Origin: Capsicum annuum
Lineage: Eukaryota > Streptophyta > Magnoliopsida > Solanales > Solanaceae
Reading direction: 5' to 3'
NCBI RefSeq assembly: GCF_002878395.1
Contig: NC_061115.1
Coordinates: 52,662,013-52,726,012 of the forward strand
Length of the DNA: 64,000 nucleotides
Positions 32,709 to 44,644 of the stretch are shown here, piece after piece; position 1 is the first letter of the stretch; each line of letters starts with the position of its first letter. Both the position numbers and the translations under genes were made by a program. The notes beneath the pieces are model-generated. The model was not told the origin of the DNA. It saw only the letters and a list, made by a program, of their open reading frames with translations, and ran no database searches.

Positions 32709-34369
32709 TCTGAGGGACCAAGTGCTGATGTGATGTGCCAGCACCATGACCGCCTAGGTGCGACTTACCATCCTCGCTTTATTTATTTTTATAGCACTAA
32801 GGGCAGTGCAATGATTTATTTTGGGTGGGTGGGGGGGTAATTTTGAAAAATCTAGGAGTAGCTGAAAAGTCTAAGTAGATAAAATTGAAAGTCTACTTTG
32901 ACTGGTAAGTTTGATGAGGGCAGCTAAGATAGGGAGACAATCAGCGTGCCTATGACAGAAAATGATTTTTGATTGAAATTTTTGAGGATTTTGAAAAAAA
33001 ATTTCATTTGTATTGAAAATTTATGATTTTTATTGATTTATGGAAACACTGTTGATTTGAAATGATTAGTTTAGATGTGTGTTAAAGGAAATTTTGTTGA
33101 AAAATCTTGACCCCTGCCAAACAAATTTTTGTTATGAATGTGTATGAGACTATTGGGAATTTTGAAATGTCATTAGAATTAGGGATAGAACAATTAGGGA
33201 CAAACAGTTACATACCTAGATAACTAGTACTTAGTAATGCAGCCCCGTGTAAGTGTATGTGAGGTATATTGAGTTTTTGGTGTGTCAGAATCTAGAACTT
33301 TCCTGGTTTCTTTTACCCAGGTCTTGGATAGTTAAGTAGGAAATGATCCTAGGTCCTTTTTGTGTAAGTCCACTTTAGCCTAAAATTCTCCAACCAAATA
33401 AATAAATCCTTTGATTCAAATATTTGAGCCTTAATAGACCAATTTTGTTGTATACACCTATTTTACCTTCCCGTTTACCTTATAATGAACCTGTTTAGCC
33501 CTGGTCCTTTGTGGACACTGTGCACCTTAACTCAGGTAAATTACCTAAGTTGATGGTGGCTATTATAGGGATGCATAGGAGAAAACAAGTATGAGGAAAG
33601 TGTGTAGAAGGAAAATAGTTCAAATTTGAGCAGGTGTGGTGTAAATAAAATAAAGAAAAGTGCAATGAAAGGAAAAATAAAAAGAAAAGAAAAATAAAAG
33701 TTAGAAAACCACACCTTACCAAATTAGAATATGCTTAAAAGAAAAAAGGAGACATAAGGGTGGAAATTAAAAGGCAAGAATGGAAAATTAAATGGACCCC
33801 AAGAAACACATAGTTCTAGGAGGCTTAGTCACTAAATAAATCCCAAAAGATATCATACCATCCCCAAGCCTATGTAACAAGCCGAATAAAGTCCTATAGT
33901 GATCTTATTATGACTATCTAAAAACATAGGAAAAGAGAATAAGGGAAAGCCTATGGTATTTTGTATACATTAGTGATACTTCTTTGTGAGTGAGAGTCAT
34001 TTGTTATATCCCAAAATAAATTGATGTATCTTTATTAATAGTGAATGGGATTTCTTTGACTGTGAGCACACATGGGTTATGTTGCTAGGTTTCTAGATTG
34101 TTTGATAAATATAATTTGTATGTATAACCAGTTGTCTATTGCTAATGTAATGCCATCATTAGATTCCCTCATGTTTCCATGTGTTTTAATTCATTATACG
34201 TAGTTTGAGTTTTAAAATTAGAAGTAAGAGGGGAACAATTAGATTGAAATCGAGTTCAAAATCACTGCCATGGATAGCTTAAGATCCTCTTATTTAAGCA
34301 TCGTCTCTGTATCCAAATATTGTGTTTGGTTTTATTTGCTTGAGGACATACAAAAGTTTAAGTTGAGGG
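32709..34369 (+). other. Athila 3' non-coding region with two polypurine-like tracts
   Basis: A first G-rich tract at 32820-32840 (ttttgggtgggtggggggg) follows a gcagtgcaatgatt block; the second at 34355-34369 (tttaagttgaggg) follows TGAGGACATACAAAAG and directly precedes the LTR. The second is the likely primer for plus-strand DNA synthesis. Between them lies an A-rich stretch (33640-33710) and no gene. Confidence 0.65.
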
Positions 34370-35690
34370 TGTTGATGTGTAGTGGAAACACGACACTTTT
34401 GATGCTTAAAATTGTGAATTTATTCATGAACTTAGGATATTTTGTTAGATATGATGCACTTTGGTGTATATTTCAGGTAAAACAACTCTACTACAGTGTT
34501 TAAAAGATAAGATAAGAAAATAACCTAGAAAAGACAAACTCTAACCACGATACGAGTCAACTTATGTGTCATAAACATCTAATATAACTCGTATGCGGAG
34601 TTGTATGCATAATAAAACCAAAAGACAATCTGAAGAGCTAAGTATGGGGAAGATACAACTCAAGTATCCAAGTCGTAAACTTGGATATGAGTCATACAGA
34701 GAAGTCATAAGCATAATAGAACCTAAGATACTACTTAAGAGTTGAAGTCTTAAAAGTATACGAGTCAAAAGTCATAGTATGACTTATATGGGGAAGTCGT
34801 ATACAAATCAGTGTTCAAAGCTTGGAAAGACAAAAGTCCCAGGTGGATATAAATGAAGGACATGAGTTGTACACTCAGGTACAAATCATAAGCAAAAGTC
34901 ATATGCTGAATAGAAAGTTGAAGCCTTGGGAGAAAAGACACTGGAATGGATACGAGAAGGAAGGGTATGACTCGTATGATATCGATACGAGTGAAGAGCG
35001 AGTCGTACTAATTTCCAACATAACTTTACCTTTCATATTTTTATGTTATTTTGAGATACTATAAATATCTTATGGTTTACCTTTTATTAGGTTACATATT
35101 CTTCTCATAGGATATAATACTTTACATACTTATACAATCACTCATGAGATTTTGTTTTCAATTAAAGACTTTGGAGTTTATTCATCTTATTCCTGTTCAA
35201 TAAATTTTATGTGTTCTTAATTGATAATCATGGTTTCTTGCACAAACATGAGCGACTAATTTCCGTAACTATGGTTGTGTGAACCCTGGAAGATTAACTA
35301 TGTAAAGAAAGTGTGATACTCATCTATTATAGGTTTTATGCACGTATCTTAATCTTCTTCACAATAATTAATCTCAAGTAGCTGTAGTAGCTTGAGATAG
35401 ACTATATTTGCATCCATCCCTAATAACAAGTTTGTGATTAGGAAGAGAAGTTAAGACAATAATTTGGGTCTCTTCTATCTCCACCTTGTAGTCCTTGCAT
35501 CTTATCTAATCACTTGAGCCTAATAAGTGAAAGTGAACTGAGGTCTTAGCAAGGAGAAATAAGGTGACCCCCTGAGTCCTAATAAGTAAAGATTAAGATT
35601 TATCTTCTTTCCTAATAAATGATTGATAATACCAATCTTGTAGACTTTACATGTAAAACAACAAAATAGTTGGGTTGATCACCAGAAAGT
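34370..35690 (+). repeat. Athila-like 3' LTR (right end uncertain)
   Basis: Begins TGTTGATGTG right after the polypurine tract. Contains a block of cgagtc/gtcgta motifs at 34540-35010 and a TATA box at 35060-35067 (TATAAATA). The end is not sharp: from about 35720 the text matches element A's LTR, so B's piece begins there. Confidence 0.7.
35060..35067 (+). promoter_or_regulatory. TATA box of Athila-like 3' LTR
   Basis: TATAAATA, 50 bp after the last palindromic motif of the block at 34540-35010; same layout as in the 18877 LTR. Confidence 0.6.
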
Positions 35691-37112
35691 TACAGAGTTA
35701 ACAAGCCAAGGGAAACATAAATTGCTTAAATGGATTAAAATGGTTAAATGGTAAGTTCTTGTTGTTTATGTTAGGTCTAATTGAAAGACTTTTGGAGTAT
35801 AAGGGATTTCCCCAAGAAAACTTAATAATCACTTGTAGGTTAAATGGGATTCCCCCAAGTCAACTTAATAATGTAATCTATGTGTACATAGGAATCCCTT
35901 TACTTCAAAAGGATTGCTAAGGACATTTCTTGTAAGCTATAGTTGGTATGACGATACCACTACTTATAAACTTAGTTAATAATAAATGGAATGGTGGTTT
36001 GATTTTATGGTAATGGTTTTAATTAGGCAATAATGGTGAGATGTGATAGCTAACTGTGAAGGTGTAAGTCCAATAGACGAATATTGGAAAATCATATTTC
36101 CAATATGAGGATTGGTTATGGAGACCATATATGACACTTATGCGATAAATGAAAATCCCTTAAGTACACTTGTACATATGTATCATGGAGAGAGAAGGGT
36201 ACTTGGGAATCCCCTACTCCAATGGTATCTCCAGTTCATGCGGCTACATATATTGAGGCCTGTTCAGAGGGTTACAGTGGACCCATATAGCCCGTAAGTG
36301 GATGTAGGATGGTAAAGCTACACATATATAGCATAATGGTTTTAAAGGCATGCTAAACCTAGTTCTCTTTTCCAATATAGTTATATAAGTATGTATGGTT
36401 ATGAATACATATAGTTGGTTTACTTTGATTTAAAAGATGGTATTATTTTATCCTTATCTTGAGTACTTTTTATAGTTCACCCACTAACTTATCTTTGGGC
36501 GGCTGTATCACCATGCAATGCAAGAATCAGCCATTCTACTCCTCCTAATTAGTGATTAGAATTGAGATCAGCTATTGCATTAATATGGTGATCTTTCATA
36601 CTTTAAAAGTCTCCATTTCATATCATAGATGTCTTTACATACTTTAGTTAATTCGTGGATATTGGTTTTGGATATGGTTGGGGGCATGTCCCAATTGGAT
36701 ATTATTTTTCTTTTGGTTCAGAGCTTTATGGAACTACTATGTGTTTGAATGGATAGTGTCGGTATTGGTTCCAACCTTAGTATTGGCATTGGTATTAGGG
36801 TTGATACCATTTGACTGAATTTATGATTGTTCCATCCTTTTATGTTATATTATAGATAGGAACTTGGTTATTATTTTGGTTATGGTATAGTTATTGGTTG
36901 GGTCTTGGATGGTTGGACTCACTTGGGTTAGTCAAGATCATAGACCTATCCCAAAGCCTGGGTTGATATAAATATGCTATCTTATTATATGTTCAAACTT
37001 CATCTGACATAGGGTTTATACTTGTTTGTTGGGTTGGGTATTAGGGGTAGTCATCGATCCCGATTAGAATTGAAATGCCCATTATGACAAGGCCCCTATT
37101 TAGGTCGTGTCA
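35691..37112 (+). repeat. Element B 5' LTR, downstream part
   Basis: Aligns with element A 21540-22909: shared ggattcccccaag/aatccctttac segments, gggggcatgtccca near 36680 and the end GTCGTGTCA. The first part (U3 and promoter) is missing. Confidence 0.8.
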
Positions 37113-37115
37113 ATT

Positions 37116-37127
37116 TGGTATCAGATC
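37116..37127 (+). other. Element B primer-binding site
   Basis: TGGTATCAGATC, one base from the initiator tRNA-Met PBS, four bases after the LTR end. Confidence 0.88.
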
Positions 37128-37308
37128 TTTAATTTTATGGTCAATTGGGAGTCCACAAAGCCATGTTGAGTAAAGTCTCTTTTAAGGGTGTGTAGAGAAC
37201 TGCACTCATTAGGGAAAGGCTACAAGGCATTTAGGAACTGTTTCTCTTCTTTGTGTTTTATTTTCAAGCTTGGAGTCTAAGGTCTTGGATTAATCTAAGT
37301 TTTATTTT

Positions 37309-38640
37309 CTTGTCTTTCAGATTATGCCTCGATGATCTAAAGCTTATGGAAACTCCTCTGTCCTAACTATGGAAAATATTTATGGGATATGTTTTACTCA
37401 GCGGATCAATACTCAGTCTAGGGGTCCAGTCCCTGATATTTTTGGAGTTCCACCAATTCCTTCTAGTCCTTCTTAGGTTGACGTAGTGAATGCGAAGTTT
37501 CATTAGTTAATTCATATGATTGCTTAGTTGGTGGCTTCTCATACAAAGTGTGGTGCATCTTCTATTCCATCTTCTGAGGCCACAAAGGCTGACCAATTTC
37601 TAAGGTTGAGTCCTCTAACTTTTACTGGTGCTAAGGTTAAGAAAGATTCTCAAGGTTTTCTGGATGAGATGGAAAATATATTTAGGGTCATATAGGCCAT
37701 GAATATGAACGGGGTGAATTTTACTGCCTATCAGCTAAAGGATACGGTATTCCAAGGGTACGAGAAATGGGATCAGGCAAGGGGTGACATTAAGGAGTCA
37801 TCTCTGTGGGAGACTTTCTCCAATGCTTTTTTGGATAGCTTTTTTCCTCATGAATTGAGGGAAGTGAAAGTAGAGGAATTTATTAACCTGAAATAAGGGA
37901 AGATATCGGTCAAAGAGTATGCCTTAAAATTTTACCAATTATCTAGGTATGCTCCAAAATTGGTATCTGATTTGAGGATCAAGATGAGAACGTTCACTTT
38001 AAGACTGTCTTGTGAGTTGATCCTTTTAAGTATTACTACATTGTTGATCAAGGACATGGAAATATCTAGGTTGGTTGTTCATATGTAACAGGTGGAGAAG
38101 GAGAAAATAAAGTAGGATAAGGTTGGGGAAAGGTAGGGTAAGAGGTTTAGGTTCTCTGAGTAGGGTGGACAATAATAAAGTGGTTGAGATGGTGGTAAGT
38201 TGCCTATGAAAAATTAGGGAAGTTCTATTTCTTTCTCTACAATGTGTGCTCCTTACCCAAAGCCGATAGGTGATATGAGTCAGTTGGGTGGTGATAACTT
38301 CTGGGCACAGGGTACCTAATCTAAGTATAGTGGGGCTTAGTCGGCCTCATCATGTCCTCCTTGCAGGTTATGTGGTCGGTTACTTCAAGGTTTTCTTGAT
38401 GAAGGAAGGGATAGGTGCTTTAAATAGGGTCAATCAGGCCATCTGCTTAGAAATTATTTGGTCGGTAAAGTTGCTTCAGGAGCAAGCAAAGTTCCAGTTG
38501 CCTCTTCATCTACTCCCGCACCAAAGGGTGCTGCTTCTACATTTATTTCTACTTCTGATACCGACACATACCAAAATAGGTTATATGCTCTTGCTACCCA
38601 ATAGAAGTCTGAGGCATCACCTGATGTCGTGACTGGTATA
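37309..38640 (+). pseudogene. Element B gag, with acceptor-like tract before ATG
   Basis: The start ATG-CCT-CGA is at 37324, preceded by CTTGTCTTTCAG (37309-37320), which looks like a splice acceptor. The text runs YGNSSVLTMENIYG, FLRLSPLTFTGA (37600-37635), then an open stretch 37699-37896 with YEKWDQARGDIKESSLWETFSNAFLDSFFP, then VKEYALKFYQLSRYAP. The zinc-knuckle region is near 38420-38460 (CFK*GQSGHLLRNY; one Cys is replaced by a stop). It forms the capsid and nucleocapsid. About twelve stops, mostly TAG. Confidence 0.82.
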
Positions 38641-38965
38641 TTACAACTTTTTTTCTCATGACGTGTATTATTTACTTGATCCGGGGTCCACTTTTTCTCA
38701 TGTGACTCCATTTGTGGTTGTGTATTTTGGTTTTGATCCTGAGGTTATTTTGGATCCTTTTTCTATTTCTATCCGGGTAGGTCACTCTGTGGTTGCTAAA
38801 AAAGTCTATAAGGGGTGTGTAGTATCTATTGGTAGTAAATACATTGGTGGATTTGTTCGAATTAAATATGGTGGATCATTATATTATTCTAGGTATGGAT
38901 TGGTTACATTCGTGCTACGTATCCTTAGATTTTCAAACCCTTAGGGTTGTCTTTAAGTTTCCTGG
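38641..38965 (+). pseudogene. Element B protease
   Basis: Open stretch 38663-38944. It starts YYLLDPGSTFSHVTPF with the catalytic Asp in DPG, the usual form in this group, then FDPEVILDPFSISIRVGHSVVAKKVYKGC and GGFVRIKYGG. The final LGMDWL-like text is frameshifted near 38890-38920. It is the best-kept Tekay-type protease in the window. Confidence 0.8.
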
Positions 38966-39029
38966 GGAGAGTTATTAAATAAGAGGGTAGTTCCCTAGAT
39001 CCTAAGGGGAAGTTTATATCATATCTCAG

Positions 39030-40430
39030 AGCTCAGAGGTTAATTTCTAAATGGTGTCTCTATCATTTAGTCTGAGTTAAAGATTCTAAGTTAGAAGTTC
39101 CTTCTTTACATTTGGTTCTGGTGGTAAATGAGTTTCCTAAGGTCTTTTCGAATGATCTTCTTGGTGTTCCTCCAGATAGGGATATGGAGTTTGGGATTGA
39201 TTTGGTTCCAGACACTCGTCCGATATCTGTTCATCCTTATAGAATGGCTCCAACTGAGTTAAGGGAATTCAAGGAGAAACTTAAGGATCTTTTGGATAAG
39301 GGTTTCATCCATCCTAGTGTGTCCATATGGGGTGCGACAGTGTTATTTGTGCATAAAAAGAATGGTTCCCTTTGAATGTTTATTGACTTTTTGCAGTTGA
39401 ATAGAGTGATAGTCTAGAACAAGTATCCTCTTCCAAGGATAGATAACTTGTTTGATCAGTTACAAGGTGCCAAATTCTTTTCAAAGATAGATCTTTGATC
39501 TGCGTATCATCAACTTAATATTAGGGTGGTGGATATCCCTAAGACAACTTTTTGTTCTTGGTATGGGTACTTTTAGTTCTTTATTATGTCATTTGGTTTG
39601 ACCAATGCCTCAGCGACATTCATGGATTTGATGAATAGGGTATTTCATCAATTTTTGGAGCTGTTTGTTATTGTGTTTATTCATGACATCCTGGTATATT
39701 CTAAGAGAGGTGGATTATGCCAATCACCTCCGTGTGGAGTTTCAAACATTAAAAGAGCAGTAGTTGTACGGAAAATTCTTGAAATGTGAATTCTAGTTGA
39801 AAGCTGTCACTTTTCTGGGTCATATTATTTATAGTGAGGGAATCATGGTGGATCTACAAAAGGTGGCGGTGGTTAAGAAGTGTCCTAGAACCATGACTCC
39901 AACCGACATTTTGAACTTCTTAGGTTTAGCTGGGTACTATAGGAGGTTTGTGGAATGTTTTTGGACGATAGCTGACCCATTGAGTATGTTGACTCAAAAG
40001 AAGGTAAGGTTCTCTTGGTCAGATGCTTGTGAGGGTATTTTCAAGAAGCTAAAGGATAAGCTAACTTTGGCTCTGCTTTTGACTTTTCCTGAAGACAATG
40101 AGGAGTTTGTGGTTTATTGTAATGTGTCCCGAGTTGGACTTAGTTACATTCTGATAAATCATGGGAAGGTGATTGCCTATGGTTTTTGGTAGTTAAAGGT
40201 ACATGAGTGGAATTATCTTACTCTTGATTTTCAGCTATTATTGGTGGTGTTTGTGTTTAAAATCTAGCAACACTATTTTATGGGGAGCACATGGACATCA
40301 TTCGTGATCATAAGAGTCTACAGTATGTGTTCACTCAGAAGGAGGTTAACCTTAAAAAGAAGAGATGGCTTGAGCTTCTCAACGACTATGACATAAGTCT
40401 TCACTATCTCTAGGTAAGGCTAATGTTGTT
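39030..40430 (+). pseudogene. Element B reverse transcriptase and RNase H
   Basis: RT begins at 39112 ([36 protein letters not shown] in part), then [21 protein letters not shown]. Stops at 39374 and later break the palm. The block at 39586-39789 has [19 protein letters not shown] and the catalytic motif [10 protein letters not shown] (near 39680-39705), with the same Asp-to-His change as element A. The stretch 39797-40192 carries the connection (NFLGLAGYYRRFVE) and RNase H start (YCNVSRVGLSYIL; Asp to Asn). The RNase H end is near 40420-40450 (VVADALSRL-like). Confidence 0.87.
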
Positions 40431-40785
40431 GCTGATGCTCTTAGTAGGTTGTCCATAGGGTGTTTAGCTTATGTGGATAAGGAGAGGCAGGAGCTGATGA
40501 AAGATATTCACTGCTTGGCAAATCTTAGAGTTCGTCTTTTGGAATCCAAGGATTGTGTTGTGTTGGTACATGAAGTGGTTCGATTGTCTTTTGGTGCAAA
40601 GATCAAGGAGAATCAAAGGCTAGATCTTGTGTTGATGAAAATCAAGGGTGATGTAGGTGGGCAAAAGGTAATGGTATTTGAGATCATCGGTGATGGTACC
40701 TTATGATACCAAGGGAGGTTATGTGTTCCAAACATCAATGGTTTGAGAGAAAGGGTATTAGCTGAGGCTTATAAATCATGCTGAG
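40431..40785 (+). pseudogene. Element B integrase start (cut off)
   Basis: Open stretch 40449-40706 covers the linker from RNase H to integrase (YVDKERQELMKDIHCLANLRVRLLES, then DLVLMKIKGDV). After a stop, GLRERVLAEAYKSC begins the HHCC zinc-binding part. It ends near 40785, before the zinc-binding cysteines, where the LTR of element C starts. Confidence 0.75.
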
Positions 40786-41576
40786 ATTATGATATGGTAT
40801 GGGACTGATGGATTCTTAGTTATCGCAAAGTAATCAGTAAATTATACTTATATGGTGGTACTTTTCTTGATTGTACTCTCCAGGCTTATGGGGACCTACA
40901 TGAGGTTATTTACTTTTCTTTACTTATTGGCTTACGGGGGCAAATTTAGTAGTTATAAATGTATGATTGTTATGTTATCGTCCTGGTTTTATTTATTACG
41001 CATGTACAATAATGTTGAAGGTTACTTTTAGGTTCTCCCTTTTAACTAGACTTAGCTTATGCTATCTTAGATTTTATTGTGTTTATAGCTTGATTTTTCT
41101 CAGTCGGTCGATGATACCTACTGAGTACCCATGGTTTTGTATTCATATAACACTTCTGTACCCTTTTGGTATAGATCCGAGTACTAGTTGTTGCTGCTGA
41201 TTTGATGATCATACAAAGTTGATTTTGGAGATTGGGTAAGCTCTTGGAGCCAGAGTTATCCTTTTTCATTCTGTTTACCTATGCCCGGTCTCTCATTTTA
41301 GAGAGGAATTATCTTTTTCTATTTATTACTCATAGTTCTTTTGTAGTATCTCTTATATTGATATTACAGAGTCTTGGAATATTTGTTGGTTTCTATCCAT
41401 CTATTAAACATTGATGACTGTATTATTGTATTTTGATTCTCTAATTGTGAATTTTTTGATTTCAGTCTATGTTCCCACTAAGTTAGCCCATTGTATTCTG
41501 CTCTGGGCTATGGTTCAGCTTACCTACTGGCGAGATAGAGTAGGTACCATCATGAATCATAAATTGGGCTGCGACA
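40786..41576 (+). repeat. Element C 5' LTR, downstream part
   Basis: Homologous to the reverse complement of the LTR at 44645-45450: shared tcagtcggtcgatgat, ggcttatggg, ttgtagttat-type segments and the end GGGCTGCGACA versus GGGTTGTGACA. The upstream half of the LTR is missing. A short minus-strand frame (41057-41269) with a counterpart at 44939-45163 is a chance frame of the LTR. Confidence 0.78.
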
Positions 41577-41579
41577 AAT

Positions 41580-41591
41580 TAGTATCAAAGC
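41580..41591 (+). other. Element C primer-binding site
   Basis: TAGTATCAAAGC, two bases from the initiator tRNA-Met PBS (TGGTATCAGAGC), three bases after the LTR end. Confidence 0.8.
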
Positions 41592-41784
41592 CTAGGTTTC
41601 ACTGGTATTGTTGGTATAAGAGCAAGTGTCTAGTGAAGTCTCGCATATCAGAACAATAACATTTGTTTTTTTATCTTCAAGAGGCTACCAGACATTCTCA
41701 GTAGTTTTTCACATCCGTAACTCATTTTTCCCTAAAAGACTTAGTTGGTTTCTAAAGTATTTCTTTGGTTTCACTCTTTTACAT

Positions 41785-42990
41785 ATGGCTAGGATGTGTT
41801 CTACATCTATACGAGATGAGGGTACCAAGAAGAAGCCTAGGGATTCTATCACTATTCTTGGCAAGGGACAGGTTGGTAAGTGGTGCAACATATAATGGTG
41901 TATTGTCTATAGATAAGAGTGTTACTGAGGCGGGGGCGCATCTTGTAGCTACAACTCCTAGAGTTGTGGTCCCTCCAATGCTGGCGATTACTTGGGGGTA
42001 GGTTCTCAACCAGTGGTTGCCCAGCATGCTATGTCTACTGAAGAGCAGAATATGTTGGCTAGATTCTTGAGATTGGCTCAGCCTAGGTTTTCTGGTGTCG
42101 GGTGAGGATACATATGAGTTTCTAATGGCTTGTGAGGATAGGTTCCATAATTTGAGTATAAAGGAGACATATTATGTGTATTACACTACTTTTAAGTTAG
42201 ACTTAGTAGATAGACATTTGTGGAGAGGTAATGTTGATTACAGGCCAACTGGATCTTTTACTTTGACATGGATTCAGTACTCTTAAGATCTTCTAGGAGA
42301 TGTACATGCCTCGTAGTCTTAAGGATTTTTTAAGGGATTAGTTCTAAAATTGGAGCAAGGCTCCATGTTTGAAGTGGAGTATGAGTCTCATTTTAATGAG
42401 TTTGCTAGGCATGCTGTATGTATTATGACTACTGAGTATGAGATAGTTCGTTTCTTTGTCCGAGGATTGAGACTTCCTTTTTGTATTTCTATACAGAGTT
42501 TTGTTACTGTAGGCAGGTCATTTGTTGAGTTTTTTGATCATGCTCAACTTATAAAACAGATATATCACGTGGCACAAGGGGCAGTGATAAGATGCCATAT
42601 TATCAGGGTAGGTTCAGTGGGAGTCATAGTAGCTCTTAGTTCAGAGGTAGTGGTTCTTATGGTAGGTACCCTATACGTTAGCCATTTCAGCATCAGGGTT
42701 AGCCTAGTAGATTCGTTTAGGCTATGCTTCAAATTACTAATAAAGGCCAGTCTAGCTCTACTGATCATCCTGGCCAGGGTCGTGGTCAGTCTTTGGGGGG
42801 TTTGTCTTCTGGATATTCTAGTTGTAGTTATTATTCTGAGTCAGCCGAATCTTCTGGTTTTAGTCCAGTGCCTAGGGAATGTTAGGTTTGTGGAGCTTTT
42901 GGTCTCTTCTAAAGGGAGTTCCCCAGTTGTGGGATGATTATTCATTCCTCTCAGAGTGTACTGACTATTATGGAAGTTTATCCCTAGCTA
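41785..42990 (+). pseudogene. Element C gag
   Basis: A likely start is ATG at 41785 (MARMCSTSIRDEG). After a stop the frame goes on with FLRLAQPRFSGV near 42065-42100 and EDTYEFLMACEDRFHNLSI near 42105-42160, then FTTFKLD and LTWIQYS. The long frame 42350-42937 starts LEQGSMFEVEYESHFNEFARHAV and has VRFFVRGLRLPFCISI, standard for this gag. Its last third is frameshifted. The zinc knuckle near 42870-42930 is worn. It would build the particle shell. Confidence 0.8.
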
Positions 42991-43139
42991 GAGGTGGTAT
43001 GCATGGTTGTAGGGGTGGTCCCTAGGGTACTCATCGAGGTTTCTAGGAAGGTCAGATAGGAGGATGGTTAGGAGCTCAACCGATAGAGGGCGTGGTCCAT
43101 TGTATACAGTACCTGGCAGACCTAAGACTTAGTATTCGG

Positions 43140-43530
43140 ATGCTGTTATTACAGGTATGATTTTGGTGTGCTGTCAATCAGTTTTTGCTTTATTTAATTT
43201 AGCATCCATTTATTCATATGTGTATTCTTATTTTTATCCAAGGTTAAAGATATCTTGGGATTCATTATCTATGCCATTACATGTGTCTACTCCTGTGAGT
43301 GATTCTTTAGTAGTGAATTTAGTTTTTAGATCATGTGTTGTAATTATTAGAGATGTTGATACTCATGGTGATCTTATTATATTGGATATTGTAGATTTTG
43401 ATGTGATTCTAGGTATGGACAGGTTGTCCCACCATCATATAGTCTTAGTTTTTTGCCAAGATCTTGACCTTAGCCATGCCCAGCATACCCCTAACCGTGT
43501 GGCAAGGAGCTATTAGCCATGGGCCGATGG
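43140..43530 (+). pseudogene. Element C protease
   Basis: Open stretch 43157-43516. The active-site loop reads ALFNLASIYSYVYSYF where relatives have LFDPGSTYSYVSSYF, so the catalytic Asp is Asn and the Gly is Ala. The C-terminal part has LIILDIVDFDVILGMDRLS, the conserved end of the fold. It is inactive by its active site alone. Confidence 0.78.
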
Positions 43531-43599
43531 GGACAATTTCTTACATGTGTGATAGGAGAGTTATTTCAAGGGGTTGTGAGTCTTATCTCACTTATATTC

Positions 43600-44644
43600 A
43601 TCATGTTAGTATGGAAAGTGCATCACTTGACTCTGTTCTTGTAGTTAGTGAGTTTCCTAATGTTTTTCCTATCGATCAACCTAGCCTTCCTCTTGACCAT
43701 ACTATTTATTTTGTTATTGATATTGAGTTGTGCACCCGACCTATTTTTATGATGCCATACCATATGGATCCTAGCGAGCTTATAGGGCTGATTTCTCAGC
43801 TTCAGGGTCTTCTTGATGAGGGTTTAATTAGACCGAGATATTTCCTTAGGGAGCACCTGTGTTGTATGTGAGGAAGAAATATGGCTCCATGCGCATGTGT
43901 ATCAATTATAGGTAGCTTAATAAGGTGACGTTCAACAACCATTATCCTATGCCTCGCATTGATGATTTGTTTGACCAACTTTAGGGGAAACAGTGTTCTC
44001 TAAGATTGATTTGAGGTTCGGTTACCATTATTTGAGGATTCAAGATAAGGATATCCCGAAGACATCGATTAGGACTCGTTATGGTCATTATGAGTTCTTA
44101 GTGATGATCTTTTGGGATGACTAATCCCCTGCCACATTTATGGATTTGATGAACCAAGTGTTTAGGCCTTATTTGGAATCATTTTTGATTGCGTTTATTG
44201 ATGACATGATTATGTATTCGTGGAGTAGAAAGGAGCATATGAAACATTTGAGGATTTTGCTCCAGACAATGAGAGACCATGTGCTTTTCGCAAAATTCTC
44301 TAAGTGTGACGTTTTGCTAGAATCGGTGACATTCCCTTGGCATGTGGTGTATCATGATGGGATTATGGTAGACCCCACAATTATAGAGGCTATTCATGAT
44401 TGGTCCATGCCTACATCTCTGACTGAGGTTCATATCTTTATTGGCTTGGCTGGTTATTATAGATGATTCTTTGAGGGGTTTGCTACTATTTCATCACCTA
44501 TGACCAAATTGAATCAGAAGGAGGTTCCTTTTTGATGGTCCGAGGAGTATGAGCCAAGCTTCGGAAAGCTCAAGGAGTTTTTTACTTTATCTCTTATTTG
44601 GCACTTCCCGTTGAGGGTGAGGAATTCACTGTACATTGTGATTC
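43600..44644 (+). pseudogene. Element C reverse transcriptase and RNase H start
   Basis: RT begins near 43610 (SVLVVSEFPNVFPIDQPSLP), with LISQLQGLLDEGLIRP to 43840, then a frameshift into GAPVLYVRKKYGSMRMCI. The stretch 44140-44466 is open: MDLMNQVFRPYLESFLIAFIDDMIMYSW holds an intact catalytic DD pair, then FAKFSKCDVL and FIGLAGYYR. RNase H starts near 44580 (PVEGEEFTVHCDS) and breaks off after the first Asp at 44644. One of the few RT copies here with both Asp kept. Confidence 0.84.

Larger units (their letters stand above)
25081..35690 (+). mobile_element. Athila-like element body and 3' LTR
   Basis: Order on the plus strand: end of gag, protease, RT, RNase H, integrase, conserved motif, a second ORF, polypurine-like tracts and a 3' LTR from 34370. 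This is the Athila layout, including the post-pol ORF. The 5' gag is missing because element A and a deletion replaced it. The coding part is broken by many stops. Whether 18877-20426 is its own 5' end is likely from position but not proven, because the LTRs have diverged strongly. The right end fades at about 35690, where element B starts. Confidence 0.82.
35691..40785 (+). mobile_element. Element B: Tekay-type element, both ends truncated
   Basis: Related to element A. It has an LTR piece (to 37112), PBS, gag, protease, RT, RNase H and the start of integrase, where it stops at about 40785 against element C's LTR. Unlike A, it keeps the zinc-knuckle and protease region. It has many stops. 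The 3' LTR is missing, and the upstream part of the 5' LTR is lost. Confidence 0.82.
40786..44644 (+). mobile_element. Element C: truncated Tekay-type element, second subfamily
   Basis: LTR piece, PBS, gag, protease, RT and the start of RNase H. It ends at 44644 where an LTR of the same family in inverted direction begins. Its gag (FLRLAQPRFSG, EDTYEFLMACEDRFHNL) differs from that of A/B and T1/T2 and defines another subfamily. Integrase is missing. Confidence 0.8.
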
